From SHVO01 sp041905525 (GTDB lineage Bacteria; Pseudomonadota; Alphaproteobacteria; Rhodospirillales; Rhodospirillaceae): DNA of 64,000 nucleotides. The notes under the pieces were generated by a model, which worked only from the letters and a program-made list of their open reading frames with translations, had not been told where the DNA came from and did no database searches. The stretch covers positions 1 through 64,000 of the forward strand of contig JAYRKY010000017.1 in the NCBI GenBank assembly GCA_041905525.1, written 5' to 3'. Shown here one piece after another: positions 51,470 to 59,855 of the stretch. Every line of letters begins with the position of its first letter. The first letter of the stretch is position 1. The translations under genes were made by a program, and so were the position numbers.

Positions 51470-52068
51470 TGAAACTTCCCGCGCTTGTTCACCGGGACGA
51501 ACTCCCGGCCAGTACCGTTACCCAAGCAAAGTGGCTCCTCGGCAAGCTGGTGGTGAGGCACACACCTGCTGGCCTGATGATCGGCCGCATCGTCGAGACC
51601 GAAGCCTATCTCCACGACGACGAAGCCGCGCATTCCTTTCGCGGAAGGACTCCGCGCAACCGGTCGCTCTTCCTCGAGAAGGGCCATGCCTACGTCTATG
51701 TCGCGTACGGGGTGTCGATGATGCTCAACGTCAGCGCGGGCAAGGCGGGCGTTGGAACCGGCGTGCTGATCCGGGCGCTCGATCCGGTTGCGGGCGTGGA
51801 TCTCATGGAGAAGAACAGGGGCCTCACCAAGTTGCGCGACCTCACGCGCGGTCCCGGCCGCCTCGCGCAGGCGCTAGCCATCGACCTTTCGTTGCAAGGG
51901 CTCGATATGTGCCGCAAAGGTCCGCTGTGGCTGGCGAAGGACGGTCAGCGCACCGGGCCTATCGGCGCCAGCAAAAGGATTGGCATAAGCAAGAACGCCG
52001 AGCCATTGCTGCGGTTCTTCGTGAAGGGAAATCCCTTCGTCAGCGGTCCGAAAGCCTTGAACGTTTAA
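51469..52068 (+). CDS. DNA-3-methyladenine (alkyladenine) glycosylase
   Basis: 199 residues from a GTG overlapping the previous stop. The active-site signature GRIVETEAYLHDDEAAHSFR holds the catalytic glutamate, followed by RTPRNRSLFLEKGHAYVYVA and LTRGPGRLAQALAI, all typical of AAG/MPG glycosylases that remove alkylated and deaminated purines. Translational coupling with the MBL hydrolase is suggested. The 3' end meets the convergent methyltransferase with a 4-bp overlap. Confidence 0.92.
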   Translation: MKLPALVHRDELPASTVTQAKWLLGKLVVRHTPAGLMIGRIVETEAYLHDDEAAHSFRGRTPRNRSLFLEKGHAYVYVAYGVSMMLNVSAGKAGVGTGVLIRALDPVAGVDLMEKNRGLTKLRDLTRGPGRLAQALAIDLSLQGLDMCRKGPLWLAKDGQRTGPIGASKRIGISKNAEPLLRFFVKGNPFVSGPKALNV

Positions 52069-53327
52069 CGGCTGAACTGCGCCACAAGTTCGACGTGGTG
52101 GGACCACGTGAACTGATCGACGATTTGTACGCTGTCCAATCGATAGCCGCCCTCAACCAGGATTCGTGCGTCGCGGGCGAAGGTGACTGGGTTGCAGGAG
52201 ACCGCGACGAGGCGGGGAACCGCGCTTGCGGCCAGTGCTTTCGCTTGGTCTTCGGCGCCCGCGCGCGGCGGATCGAAAACGATGGCGTCGTAGCGCTTGC
52301 TTTCGTCCGCATCGAGTGGCTGGCGGAACAGATCGCGGCGCTGGGCACGAAGCGGATGCGGCCCTTTCGCGCGGTCGAGGGCGCGGACCGCCGGTTCGAT
52401 GCTATCGAAGGCATCGACGCTTCCGCGGGTTAGCATCGTCCCGCTGAACGTGCCGCAGCCTGAATAAAGGTCGGCGAACACGCCGCGTTCGGGAAGCCCC
52501 GACATCACCGCGCGGACCAGCGCCGTCTCTCCAGCCTCCGTCGGCTGAAGGAAGGCGAGGGGAGGCAACGCCACATCGAGCAGGCCGAACCGCGCCGTCA
52601 CCGGCGTTCTCTCGATCAGGATTTCCGGTTCGCTATAGTCCTTCGATCGCCATGAGATGCGCGCCAGTCCCAAGCTGTGCGCAAGTTCCGCAGCGGCTTC
52701 ATAGACGCCGAGGTCCGGCCGGCCTTTCTGTCCGACAGCGCCTGTGATCGCGACGTCGCAGAGGCCGTTCACCACTTGGACAAAAACGTCCGCGGGTTTT
52801 CCGTCGGCGAGGATCGGGGCAAGGCCCTTCGCGAGGCGCGCGCGCATGTCCATCACGGCGGGCGCGGCGATCAAACAGGAGGCGATGTCCGCGACCGAAT
52901 GCGAGCGCCGCCGGAAGTAACCGAGGGACACCTGACCCTTTTTCTTGAAAGCGGCAAAAGTGGCGCGGCGGCGCTTTCCTTCAGGCAGAAAGATCGGTTC
53001 TGCCCAGGACGTCGGATCCAGATGTTGCCGCGCGAGCGCCATGCGCACCGTTTCGATTTTCCAGGCGCGGTAGAAGTCCTCTCGCGCATGCTGCAGCGTG
53101 CAGCCGCCGCACGTGTCGTAATGCGGGCAGGGCGCGGATACGCGGTGGGGCGATGCGTCGAGAAGTCGCAGAACATCGGCGCGCACGATGCCGCCCGCGG
53201 GCTTCTGGATCTTCGCCTCGACCACATCGCCTGGAAGCGTCCGGTCGACATAGATGCGCTCCCGGCCCGCGCGGTGAATCCCGTCCCCGAGCGGCGCTAG
53301 ATCGTGAATCTCCAAACGCTCAGGCAT
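52065..53327 (-). CDS. RumA/TrmA-type RNA uracil-5-methyltransferase
   Basis: 420 residues from the ATG at 53327, chosen because it begins the TRAM-like domain (MPERLEIHDLAPLGDGIHRA). The [4Fe-4S] ligands C67, C73 and C76 (PCPHYDTCGGC) and a later ASCLIA match RlmD/RlmC-type enzymes. SAM-binding is DLYSGCGTFSG, and the catalytic cysteine is in VSCNPVTFARD. Such enzymes make m5U in 23S rRNA or tRNA; the exact target cannot be assigned. Upstream on the same strand are two tRNA genes. Confidence 0.9.
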   Translation of the reverse strand: MPERLEIHDLAPLGDGIHRAGRERIYVDRTLPGDVVEAKIQKPAGGIVRADVLRLLDASPHRVSAPCPHYDTCGGCTLQHAREDFYRAWKIETVRMALARQHLDPTSWAEPIFLPEGKRRRATFAAFKKKGQVSLGYFRRRSHSVADIASCLIAAPAVMDMRARLAKGLAPILADGKPADVFVQVVNGLCDVAITGAVGQKGRPDLGVYEAAAELAHSLGLARISWRSKDYSEPEILIERTPVTARFGLLDVALPPLAFLQPTEAGETALVRAVMSGLPERGVFADLYSGCGTFSGTMLTRGSVDAFDSIEPAVRALDRAKGPHPLRAQRRDLFRQPLDADESKRYDAIVFDPPRAGAEDQAKALAASAVPRLVAVSCNPVTFARDARILVEGGYRLDSVQIVDQFTWSHHVELVAQFSR

Positions 53328-53469
53328 GGCTGTGTCTTCGGCGAAAGTGACGGCAGGGCAGGGCGCGCGCTGCCCGGGCGCAAGTGAGATACCGAGTTTT
53401 GGAGAATTTGGCACGGTGCCCCGGTGCGTTCCCAGGGCGGCAGTGGTGAAGCGCAGGCTTCGAGAGGAA

Positions 53470-53544
53470 TGGCTCCGGCGACAGGGCTCGAACCTGTAAC
53501 CCCGCGGTTAACAGCCGCGTGCTCTACCATTGAGCTACGCCGGA
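53470..53544 (-). tRNA. tRNA-Asn (anticodon GTT)
   Basis: 75 nt including encoded CCA. On the minus strand the acceptor is TCCGGCG/CGCCGGA, the anticodon arm CGCGG-CTGTTAA-CCGCG with GTT, and the T arm ACAGG-TTCGAGC-CCTGT. All four arms pair. Confidence 0.96.
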
Positions 53545-53558
53545 ACACTTCACTCTTG

Positions 53559-53632
53559 TGGAGGCCGAGGCCGGAATCGAACCGACGTACGGGGATTTGC
53601 AGTCCCCTGCATGGCCACTCTGCCACTCGGCC
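53559..53632 (-). tRNA. tRNA-Cys (anticodon GCA)
   Basis: 74 nt including encoded CCA. The acceptor is GGCCGAG/CTCGGCC, the anticodon arm GGGGA-CTGCAAA-TCCCC with GCA. It lies 14 bp upstream of tRNA-Asn on the same strand, so they share a transcript. Confidence 0.96.
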
Positions 53633-53722
53633 GTTCTCGGCCCATGGGAACTGGAAACTCGCCCCCACGCCGCCACCCTTTTCCGCACCGTCCCCGAGGG
53701 GTCGGTCCAGCGAAGGAAGCGC

Positions 53723-53752
53723 TATATAGATGGCCTGCTTAGTCGGGGTCAA
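53723..53752 (-). promoter_or_regulatory. Promoter of the tRNA-Cys/tRNA-Asn unit
   Basis: On the minus strand TTGACC (53752-53747) and TATATA (53728-53723) are 18 bp apart, about 90 bp before tRNA-Cys. Confidence 0.6.
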
Positions 53753-53798
53753 GCGTGAGAGTTGCTTTTTTTACATTATGCCAAGCCCTTGGCCGGCG

Positions 53799-53827
53799 TT
53801 GTGAATTTTGGGCGGGGCGCGTATAAG
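53799..53827 (+). promoter_or_regulatory. Promoter of pcm
   Basis: TTGTGA (53799-53804) and TATAAG (53822-53827) are separated by 17 bp, 39 bp before the pcm ATG. Confidence 0.55.
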
Positions 53828-53865
53828 CTGCTCCCATATTTCGCTTTTACAATTGGGGGCTTTCG

Positions 53866-54516
53866 ATGGATTTCGCCGCCGCACGCCGCAAAATGGTGGC
53901 CAGCCAGATCCGGACCAACAAGGTGACGGACTCATTGGTCAGCGGAGCGATGGAGCAGGTGCCGCGGGAATATTTTGTTCCCGCCGAGCGCCGCGCGGTG
54001 GCTTACCTCGACGAGGACCAGCCCGTCGGCAACGGCCGCTTCATCATGGAGCCCATGGCGCTCGCGCGACTTCTGCAGTTGGCCGATATCCAGGATGGCG
54101 ACAAGGCCTTGGTCGTCGGCGCCGGCACCGGTTATAGCGCCGCGGTTCTCGCGCGCATCGCGCAGTCGGTGGTCGTGCTCGAGAACGACTCTGACCTGGC
54201 CGATAAAGCCAGCAAGATCATGACTGAACTGGTCATTCCGAACGTCACCGTCGTGAAGGGCGATCTCGCCTCGGGCGTCCCGGCGAAGGCGCCGTTCGAC
54301 GTCATCCTCATCGATGGGTCGGTGACCGAGATTCCGGCCACGCTGAAGCGTCAGCTCGCCGATGGCGGACGCCTTGTCGCCGTCGTGCGCAACGGCCCGG
54401 TCGGACGCGCAACGCTCGTCAGCCGGATCGGCGATGCCTACGGCAGCCGTACGGACTTCGATCTTATCACTCCGTACCTGCCGGAATTCGCGCCTCAGCC
54501 GAAGTTCGTATTCTAG
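53866..54516 (+). CDS. pcm: Protein-L-isoaspartate O-methyltransferase-like protein
   Basis: 216 residues with GGGGG upstream of the ATG. The family methylates L-isoaspartyl residues for protein repair. Landmarks are ARRKMVASQIRTNKVTDSLV, VPREYFVPAERRAVAYLDED, the SAM motif LVVGAGTGYSAAVLARIAQS and DVILIDGSVTEIPATLKRQL. Motif I has GAGTGY where many members have GTGSGY. A TolC-type gene follows after 180 bp. Confidence 0.9.
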   Translation: MDFAAARRKMVASQIRTNKVTDSLVSGAMEQVPREYFVPAERRAVAYLDEDQPVGNGRFIMEPMALARLLQLADIQDGDKALVVGAGTGYSAAVLARIAQSVVVLENDSDLADKASKIMTELVIPNVTVVKGDLASGVPAKAPFDVILIDGSVTEIPATLKRQLADGGRLVAVVRNGPVGRATLVSRIGDAYGSRTDFDLITPYLPEFAPQPKFVF

Positions 54517-54698
54517 CGCCGCACCCGCGCTAAAATTAATAACACATAGCGTGCTATTTTCGTCGTCACGGTTACGTCTCCGTGATGTTGCAAGGACTTA
54601 CGGAAAAGCGGTGGCGTTCCACACTTTCTTCGGATAGAGGTCGACGCGTGTGGGAACGACGCGATGGCTGGCAATATATTTAATCGGGGCAAAGCCAT

Positions 54699-56111
54699 AT
54701 GAACGACTACCTGAAACGAGCGCTCCTCAGCGGCGCCGCCATGCTGCTGTTGGTGCAACCCACCCACGCCGAAACCCTGCGTGAAGCCATGGCCCTCGCG
54801 TATGAGGGCAATCCCAACCTCCGCGCCGCACGCGCTCAATTGCGCGCCGTTGATGAATCCGTGCCGATCGCGCTGTCGGGCTGGCGGCCCAGCCTGCAAG
54901 TCACCGGCAACGCCCAGCGCAATCGCAACGAAAGCGAAATCATCAGCAACAACAGCACGGGCGGGCCGGTGAATACCTCCGGGATGACCCTGCGCACGCA
55001 GCAGACGCTGAACGCTCAGTTCACGCAGCCGCTGTTCCGCGGTTTCCGCACCGTCGCCGGCACGTCGCAGGCGCGTAATCAGGTGATGGCGCAGCGCGCC
55101 CGCCTGGAAGCGACCGAAGCGCAGGTGCTGCTGCAAGTCGCGACCGCTTATCTCGATGTGCTCCAGTACCAAAAACTGGTCGACGTCCAGCGCAACAACG
55201 TGCAGGTGCTGACGCGCCAGCTCGAAGCGACCAACGACCGCTTCCGCGTGGGCGAAATCACACGCACAGATGTGGCCCAGTCGGAGGCCAGCCTTGCGGC
55301 CTCGCGCGCTTCGCTGGTCCAGGCGGAAAGCGCCTTGCAGCTTGCGCGCTCGGCTTATTTGAATGTCGTCGGCAAAATTCCCGAAGGCCTCGTTCAGCCG
55401 GAAATGCCAGCCAATCTTCCGGCGACGCTCGAAGCCGCCATCGCGGTGGCGATGGAGCAGAACCCCGGTTTTCTCGCCGCGAACTACACGGCGAAGGCCG
55501 CCGAGGATAACGTCACTGTCGTCCAGGGCGAGCTTTTGCCGACCGTGAACCTCAGCGCCACCTACCAGCGCGGCTGGAACACGCTCGCCGACAAATCGCG
55601 CAACGAAAGCGCCATCGCGGCCGCGCAGGTCGTCGTCCCGCTCTACCAGCAGGGCGCCGAATACGCCCGCTTGCGCCAAGCCAAGCACACCTCGGGCCAG
55701 CAGCAGCTGCTGGCCGATCAGGCCCGGCTCGATGCGCGCAATACCGCGACATCGGCGTGGGAAAACTTCCAGTCCGCCACGGCGACCATCGCGAGTTATC
55801 AGGCCGCGATCTCGGCCAACGAAATCGCGCTTGAAGGTGTCCGCCGCGAAGCGGAAGTCGGTTCGCGCACGGTTCTCGACGTATTGAACGCCGAACAGTC
55901 CTACCTCTCGGCACAGGTCAGCCTGATCCGCGCGCAACGCGACCAACTTGTCGCCGCGCACCAGATCCTGGCGTCCGTCGGTACATTGACCGGCGCAGAT
56001 CTCGCGCTCGCGGTTCAGATTTACGACCCCGTCGCGCACTTTGACGACGTGGAGTACCAGGCGTTCGGCAGCGATGCCGCGGCCGGCGCCGACAAGCGCC
56101 ACGAAAAATAA
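54699..56111 (+). CDS. tolC: TolC-family outer-membrane channel protein
   Basis: 470 residues with a signal peptide (LSGAAMLLLVQPTHAETL). The two-fold repeated TolC/OEP fold is visible, with TLREAMALAYEGNPNLRAAR at the start and LEAAIAVAMEQNPGFLAANY in the second half; NDRFRVGEITRTDVAQSEAS and REAEVGSRTVLDVLNAEQSY are the matching coiled-coil/strand blocks of each half. TolC proteins form the outer channel for RND efflux and type I secretion. No pump partner is next to it. Confidence 0.9.
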   Translation: MNDYLKRALLSGAAMLLLVQPTHAETLREAMALAYEGNPNLRAARAQLRAVDESVPIALSGWRPSLQVTGNAQRNRNESEIISNNSTGGPVNTSGMTLRTQQTLNAQFTQPLFRGFRTVAGTSQARNQVMAQRARLEATEAQVLLQVATAYLDVLQYQKLVDVQRNNVQVLTRQLEATNDRFRVGEITRTDVAQSEASLAASRASLVQAESALQLARSAYLNVVGKIPEGLVQPEMPANLPATLEAAIAVAMEQNPGFLAANYTAKAAEDNVTVVQGELLPTVNLSATYQRGWNTLADKSRNESAIAAAQVVVPLYQQGAEYARLRQAKHTSGQQQLLADQARLDARNTATSAWENFQSATATIASYQAAISANEIALEGVRREAEVGSRTVLDVLNAEQSYLSAQVSLIRAQRDQLVAAHQILASVGTLTGADLALAVQIYDPVAHFDDVEYQAFGSDAAAGADKRHEK

Positions 56112-56122
56112 GCGAATTGCGC

Positions 56123-56150
56123 GCAGCAGGCTGACGGTTCGGCCTGCTGC
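56123..56150 (+). terminator. Hairpin after the TolC-type gene
   Basis: GCAGCAGGC, loop TGACGGTTCG, GCCTGCTGC, followed by a weak CATCTTT. Probable terminator. Confidence 0.55.
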
Positions 56151-56359
56151 CGCGCCATCTTTGGGGGCAGGGCGGCCGCGTACCGCCAACGGGCCAAGGG
56201 CTAAGCGCTCTTTCCCTTATTCGGCGAATTTACCTTTATGAACGGCGCGCCGATATTTGGACTGCCCCTAAATCTTTGGCCGTGTTATAGAATTCTTTAA
56301 CCAATTCACTTAGGCTTCCTCAGAATAGCCGGGAAAACCGGTGGGGAGCATTTGGACTC

Positions 56360-57019
56360 ATGACTGCCGAAGGCCAACAAGAACCCTCGATGGAGGACAT
56401 TCTCGCCTCCATTCGAAAGATTCTTTCCGAAGACGACGGCGAGGCTGCAAAGCCCGAGCCGCCGAAGGCTGCGCCTCCGCCGCCGCCGCCACCAACTCCG
56501 CCTCCGCCTCCGCCCCCACCGCCGCCACCGCCGCCGCCGGAACCCGAGCCGGAACCGGAGCCCGAGCCGCTGGTGCTGATGCAGGAGCCGGCGATCGAGG
56601 AAGAGCCCGTCGCTTCGATCTTTGACGCGCCCCCGGAAGAAGAACCCATTTACAATCCGGAACCCGAACCGGACCTGCCGCTGCAGCTCACCGACTCAAT
56701 GATGGTCGAAGAGATGCAGGACCACTATCCGGAGCCGGAACCGGCGCCGCAGTTCCATCAGCCGTACGACTACGGCGAGGGGCTCGTCTCGCATGCCGTT
56801 GCCGCGGCCTCCGGGGCGTCGATCTCGCAGTTGGCCCAGGCGGTTGCCCGCGAACGCGCGGTCTCGCTTGGCAACCACGGCATTACGCTCGAAGAGTTGG
56901 TGCGCGAGATCTGCACGCCGATCCTGAAGCATTGGCTCGACACCAACCTCCCGTACATTGTCGAGCGCATTGTGAAACAGGAAGTCGAGCGCATCGCCAA
57001 CCGCGCCGAACGCTCGTAA
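56360..57019 (+). CDS. popZ: Polar organising protein PopZ (DUF2497)
   Basis: 219 residues. The N-terminal helix EPSMEDILASIRKILSEDD binds client proteins. A linker rich in proline (residues ~38-62) and glutamate follows, the low-complexity region known to control condensate properties. The C-terminal oligomerisation helices are ITLEELVREICTPILKHWLD and LPYIVERIVKQEVERIANRA. PopZ anchors ParB and signalling proteins at cell poles. The proline run is unusually pure (about 14 in a row). Confidence 0.92.
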   Translation: MTAEGQQEPSMEDILASIRKILSEDDGEAAKPEPPKAAPPPPPPPTPPPPPPPPPPPPPPEPEPEPEPEPLVLMQEPAIEEEPVASIFDAPPEEEPIYNPEPEPDLPLQLTDSMMVEEMQDHYPEPEPAPQFHQPYDYGEGLVSHAVAAASGASISQLAQAVARERAVSLGNHGITLEELVREICTPILKHWLDTNLPYIVERIVKQEVERIANRAERS

Positions 57020-57052
57020 CTCGCGCAATTTCCTGACTTTTGTCGGCGTTGC

Positions 57053-57072
57053 ACCCGCCTTCCCAGGCGGGT
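57053..57072 (+). terminator. Hairpin between popZ and valS
   Basis: ACCCGCCT, loop TCCC, AGGCGGGT; no T tract. It is the first of two adjacent hairpins before valS. Confidence 0.45.
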
Positions 57073-57077
57073 AAACC

Positions 57078-57102
57078 CTTGCCTTCCGTTTACGAAGGCA
57101 AG
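57078..57102 (+). promoter_or_regulatory. Hairpin covering the valS ribosome-binding site
   Basis: CTTGCCTTC, loop CGTTTAC, GAAGGCAAG: a perfect 9-bp stem that ends 4 bases before the valS ATG at 57107. The only purine-rich ribosome-binding candidate (GAAGG/AAGG) lies in its 3' arm, so folding should lower initiation. Confidence 0.5.
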
Positions 57103-57106
57103 GCCG

Positions 57107-59761
57107 ATGCTCGATAAAACTTACAATCCCCAAGACGTCGAAGAAGCGCTTTACGCCCGCTGGGAAAAGTCCGGCGATTTCGGCGCCGAGCCCGCGTCGG
57201 CTCACCGTCCGTACACCATCATGATGCCGCCGCCGAACGTCACCGGCAGTTTGCACATCGGCCACGCGCTGACCTTCACCCTGCAGGACGTTCTGATCCG
57301 GTACCACCGCATGGCGGGCCGCGACACCCTCTGGCAGCCCGGCACCGATCACGCGGGCATCGCCACGCAGATGGTGGTCGAGCGCCAGCTCGAGCAATCG
57401 GGCACCAACCGCCGCGCCCTCGGCCGCGAGGAGTTCGTCAAGCGGGTGTGGTCGTGGAAGGAACAGTCCGGCGGCATCATCACCCATCAGTTGCGCCGCC
57501 TTGGCGCGTCGCCGGATTGGCGGCGCGAACGTTTCACCATGGACGACGGCCTGTCGAAGGCCGTGACCAAGGTGTTCGTCGAGCTCTACCGCGAAGGGCT
57601 CATCTACCGCGATAAGCGCCTCGTGAACTGGGATCCGAAGCTGCACACCGCCATCTCCGACCTCGAAGTCGAGAACCGCGAGGTGAAGGGAAAGATGTGG
57701 TACTTCAAGTACCCCGTGGAAGGCGCGAGCGGCACCTTCATCACCGTGGGCACCACGCGTCCTGAAACGATGCTGGGCGACACCGGCGTCGCCGTGCATC
57801 CGGACGACGAACGCTACAAGGATCTCGTCGGTAAGAACTGCATCCAGCCTCTCACCCAGCGTCGCCTGCCGATCGTCGCGGACGAATACGCCGATCCCGA
57901 GAAGGGCACGGGCGCGGTGAAGATCACGCCCGGCCACGACTTCAACGACTTTGCGGTCGGCAAGCGGCACAAGCTGGCGATGATCAATATCTTCGACCGC
58001 GACGCCAAGCTCAACGAAGAGGCGCCGGAGAAGTACCGCGGCCTCGACCGCTTCAAGGTGCGCGACATGGTCGTCGCCGACATGGAGCTTCTCGAACTGT
58101 TCGAGAGGGTCGAAGACAACGTCATGCAAATTCCGTACGGCGACCGCTCCGGCGTAGTCATCGAACCCTGGCTGACCGACCAGTGGTACGCCGACGCGAA
58201 GACCCTGGCGAAGCCGTGCATCGAGGCGGTGGAAACCGGGCGCACGCGCTTCGTGCCCAAGACCTGGGAAAACACCTTCTTCGAATGGATGCGCAACATC
58301 CAGCCGTGGTGCATTTCGCGCCAGCTGTGGTGGGGGCATCAGATCCCGGCGTGGTACGCGCCCGACGGCCATCCTTTCGTTGCTTATGACGAGGCGGAAG
58401 CCCACGAACAGGCGCGTAAGCACTTCGGCAAGGACGTCGCCCTGGTGCGCGACGACGACGTGCTCGACACTTGGTTTTCCTCGGCGCTATGGCCGTTCTC
58501 GACGCTCGGGTGGCCGGAGAAGACGCCGGAACTCGCGAAATATTATCCTGGCGACGTGCTGGTCACGGGTTTCGACATCATCTTCTTCTGGGTCGCGCGC
58601 ATGATGATGATGGGCCATCACTTCATGGGCGATGTGCCGTTCCGCGACGTTTACATCCACGCCCTGGTTCGCGACGAGAAGGGCCAGAAGATGTCCAAGT
58701 CCAAGGGCAACGTCATGGACCCCCTGGACCTGTGCAACAGCTACGGCACCGACGCGGTGCGCTTCACCCTCGCGGCCATGGCCGCGCAGGGACGCGACAT
58801 CAAACTCGCCGAGGGCCGCATCGCGGGCTATCGCAACTTCATCACAAAGATCTGGAACGCGGCGCGTTTCTGCCAGATGAACGAGTGCGTGATCGTTCCG
58901 GACTTCGATCCGAAAAGCGCGAGCACGACCCTCAACAAATGGATTGTCTCGAAGGTGGCCGAGGCCGCGCGCGACGTGTCCGACGCCATCACCAACTACC
59001 GCTTCAACGAAGCCGCCAATGGTCTCTATCAGTTCACCTGGGGCACGTTCTGCGATTGGTTCCTCGAGTTCGCCAAGCCGGTCTTCCAGGGCGCCGACGA
59101 AAAGGCGAAAGCTGAAACCCGTGCGACAGCCGCATGGGTGCTGGATCAGATCCTCATCATCGGGCATCCGCTTATCCCGTTCGTCACCGAGACCCTGTGG
59201 GAGAAGTTGGGCGAAGCGGCCGGCCTCAAGCGTGCCTCCAGCCTGATGACGGCGCAGTGGCCGCAGTATGACGGCTTGGCCGCGCCAGACGCGCAAGCCG
59301 AGATGGACTGGGTGGTGAACATCATCACTGCAATCCGCTCCGTGCGCGCCGAAATGAATGTGCCGGCTGGCTCGCAGATTCCGGCGCTGGTGAAGGACGG
59401 CAACGCCGACACCAAGGCGCGCCTGGCGACCCACAACGCACTCATTTGCGCCAACGCGCGCCTGTCCTCGATCGCTGCATCGGAAGACGTTCCGTCGGGC
59501 TCGGCGCAAGTGGTGGTGGGCGAGGCGACGGTGCTGCTGCCGCTCGAAGGCGTCATCGATTTCGCAAAGGAGCGCGAGCGCCTCAAAAAGGAAATCGCCA
59601 AACTCGAGGGCGATATCACCAGCACCCAGAAGAAGCTGGCCAACGAGGCCTTCGTCGCAAAGGCACCGCCCGAAGTCGTTGAGGAGAACCGCGAGCGCAT
59701 CGCGACCGCCGAAGCGTCACGCACCAAGCTCAAGGAAGCGCTCGCGCGCATCGGCGGATAA
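57107..59761 (+). CDS. valS: Valyl-tRNA synthetase
   Basis: 884 residues, the family length. It charges tRNA-Val with valine. The class I signature HIGH is at residues 50-53 (NVTGSLHIGHAL), KMSKS at 528-532 (GQKMSKSKGN), and the editing (CP1) domain has TVGTTRPETMLGDTGVAVHP. The C-terminal coiled coil (ERERLKKEIAKLEGDITSTQ) is the usual ValS tail. Two hairpins precede the start. ilvD, a valine-biosynthesis gene, follows. Confidence 0.97.
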   Translation: MLDKTYNPQDVEEALYARWEKSGDFGAEPASAHRPYTIMMPPPNVTGSLHIGHALTFTLQDVLIRYHRMAGRDTLWQPGTDHAGIATQMVVERQLEQSGTNRRALGREEFVKRVWSWKEQSGGIITHQLRRLGASPDWRRERFTMDDGLSKAVTKVFVELYREGLIYRDKRLVNWDPKLHTAISDLEVENREVKGKMWYFKYPVEGASGTFITVGTTRPETMLGDTGVAVHPDDERYKDLVGKNCIQPLTQRRLPIVADEYADPEKGTGAVKITPGHDFNDFAVGKRHKLAMINIFDRDAKLNEEAPEKYRGLDRFKVRDMVVADMELLELFERVEDNVMQIPYGDRSGVVIEPWLTDQWYADAKTLAKPCIEAVETGRTRFVPKTWENTFFEWMRNIQPWCISRQLWWGHQIPAWYAPDGHPFVAYDEAEAHEQARKHFGKDVALVRDDDVLDTWFSSALWPFSTLGWPEKTPELAKYYPGDVLVTGFDIIFFWVARMMMMGHHFMGDVPFRDVYIHALVRDEKGQKMSKSKGNVMDPLDLCNSYGTDAVRFTLAAMAAQGRDIKLAEGRIAGYRNFITKIWNAARFCQMNECVIVPDFDPKSASTTLNKWIVSKVAEAARDVSDAITNYRFNEAANGLYQFTWGTFCDWFLEFAKPVFQGADEKAKAETRATAAWVLDQILIIGHPLIPFVTETLWEKLGEAAGLKRASSLMTAQWPQYDGLAAPDAQAEMDWVVNIITAIRSVRAEMNVPAGSQIPALVKDGNADTKARLATHNALICANARLSSIAASEDVPSGSAQVVVGEATVLLPLEGVIDFAKERERLKKEIAKLEGDITSTQKKLANEAFVAKAPPEVVEENRERIATAEASRTKLKEALARIGG

Positions 59762-59855
59762 TTTCCGGACGGAAGTCCAGAATATGACTCCCCGGCGCGG
59801 GCGCGACCGGTTAGCTTAAATCCTATACGATCCCTGGATTAAGAAGGATTTCCCG

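Noticed and set aside
56284..56320. CtrA half-site (TTAACC) before popZ, and TTAA pairs near motA
   Set aside because: Only half-sites or wrong spacing (N5, not N7) were found, which is too common to claim.
57020..57106. T-box regulation of valS
   Set aside because: No T-box motif, specifier loop or antiterminator is visible, and T-boxes are essentially absent from proteobacteria.
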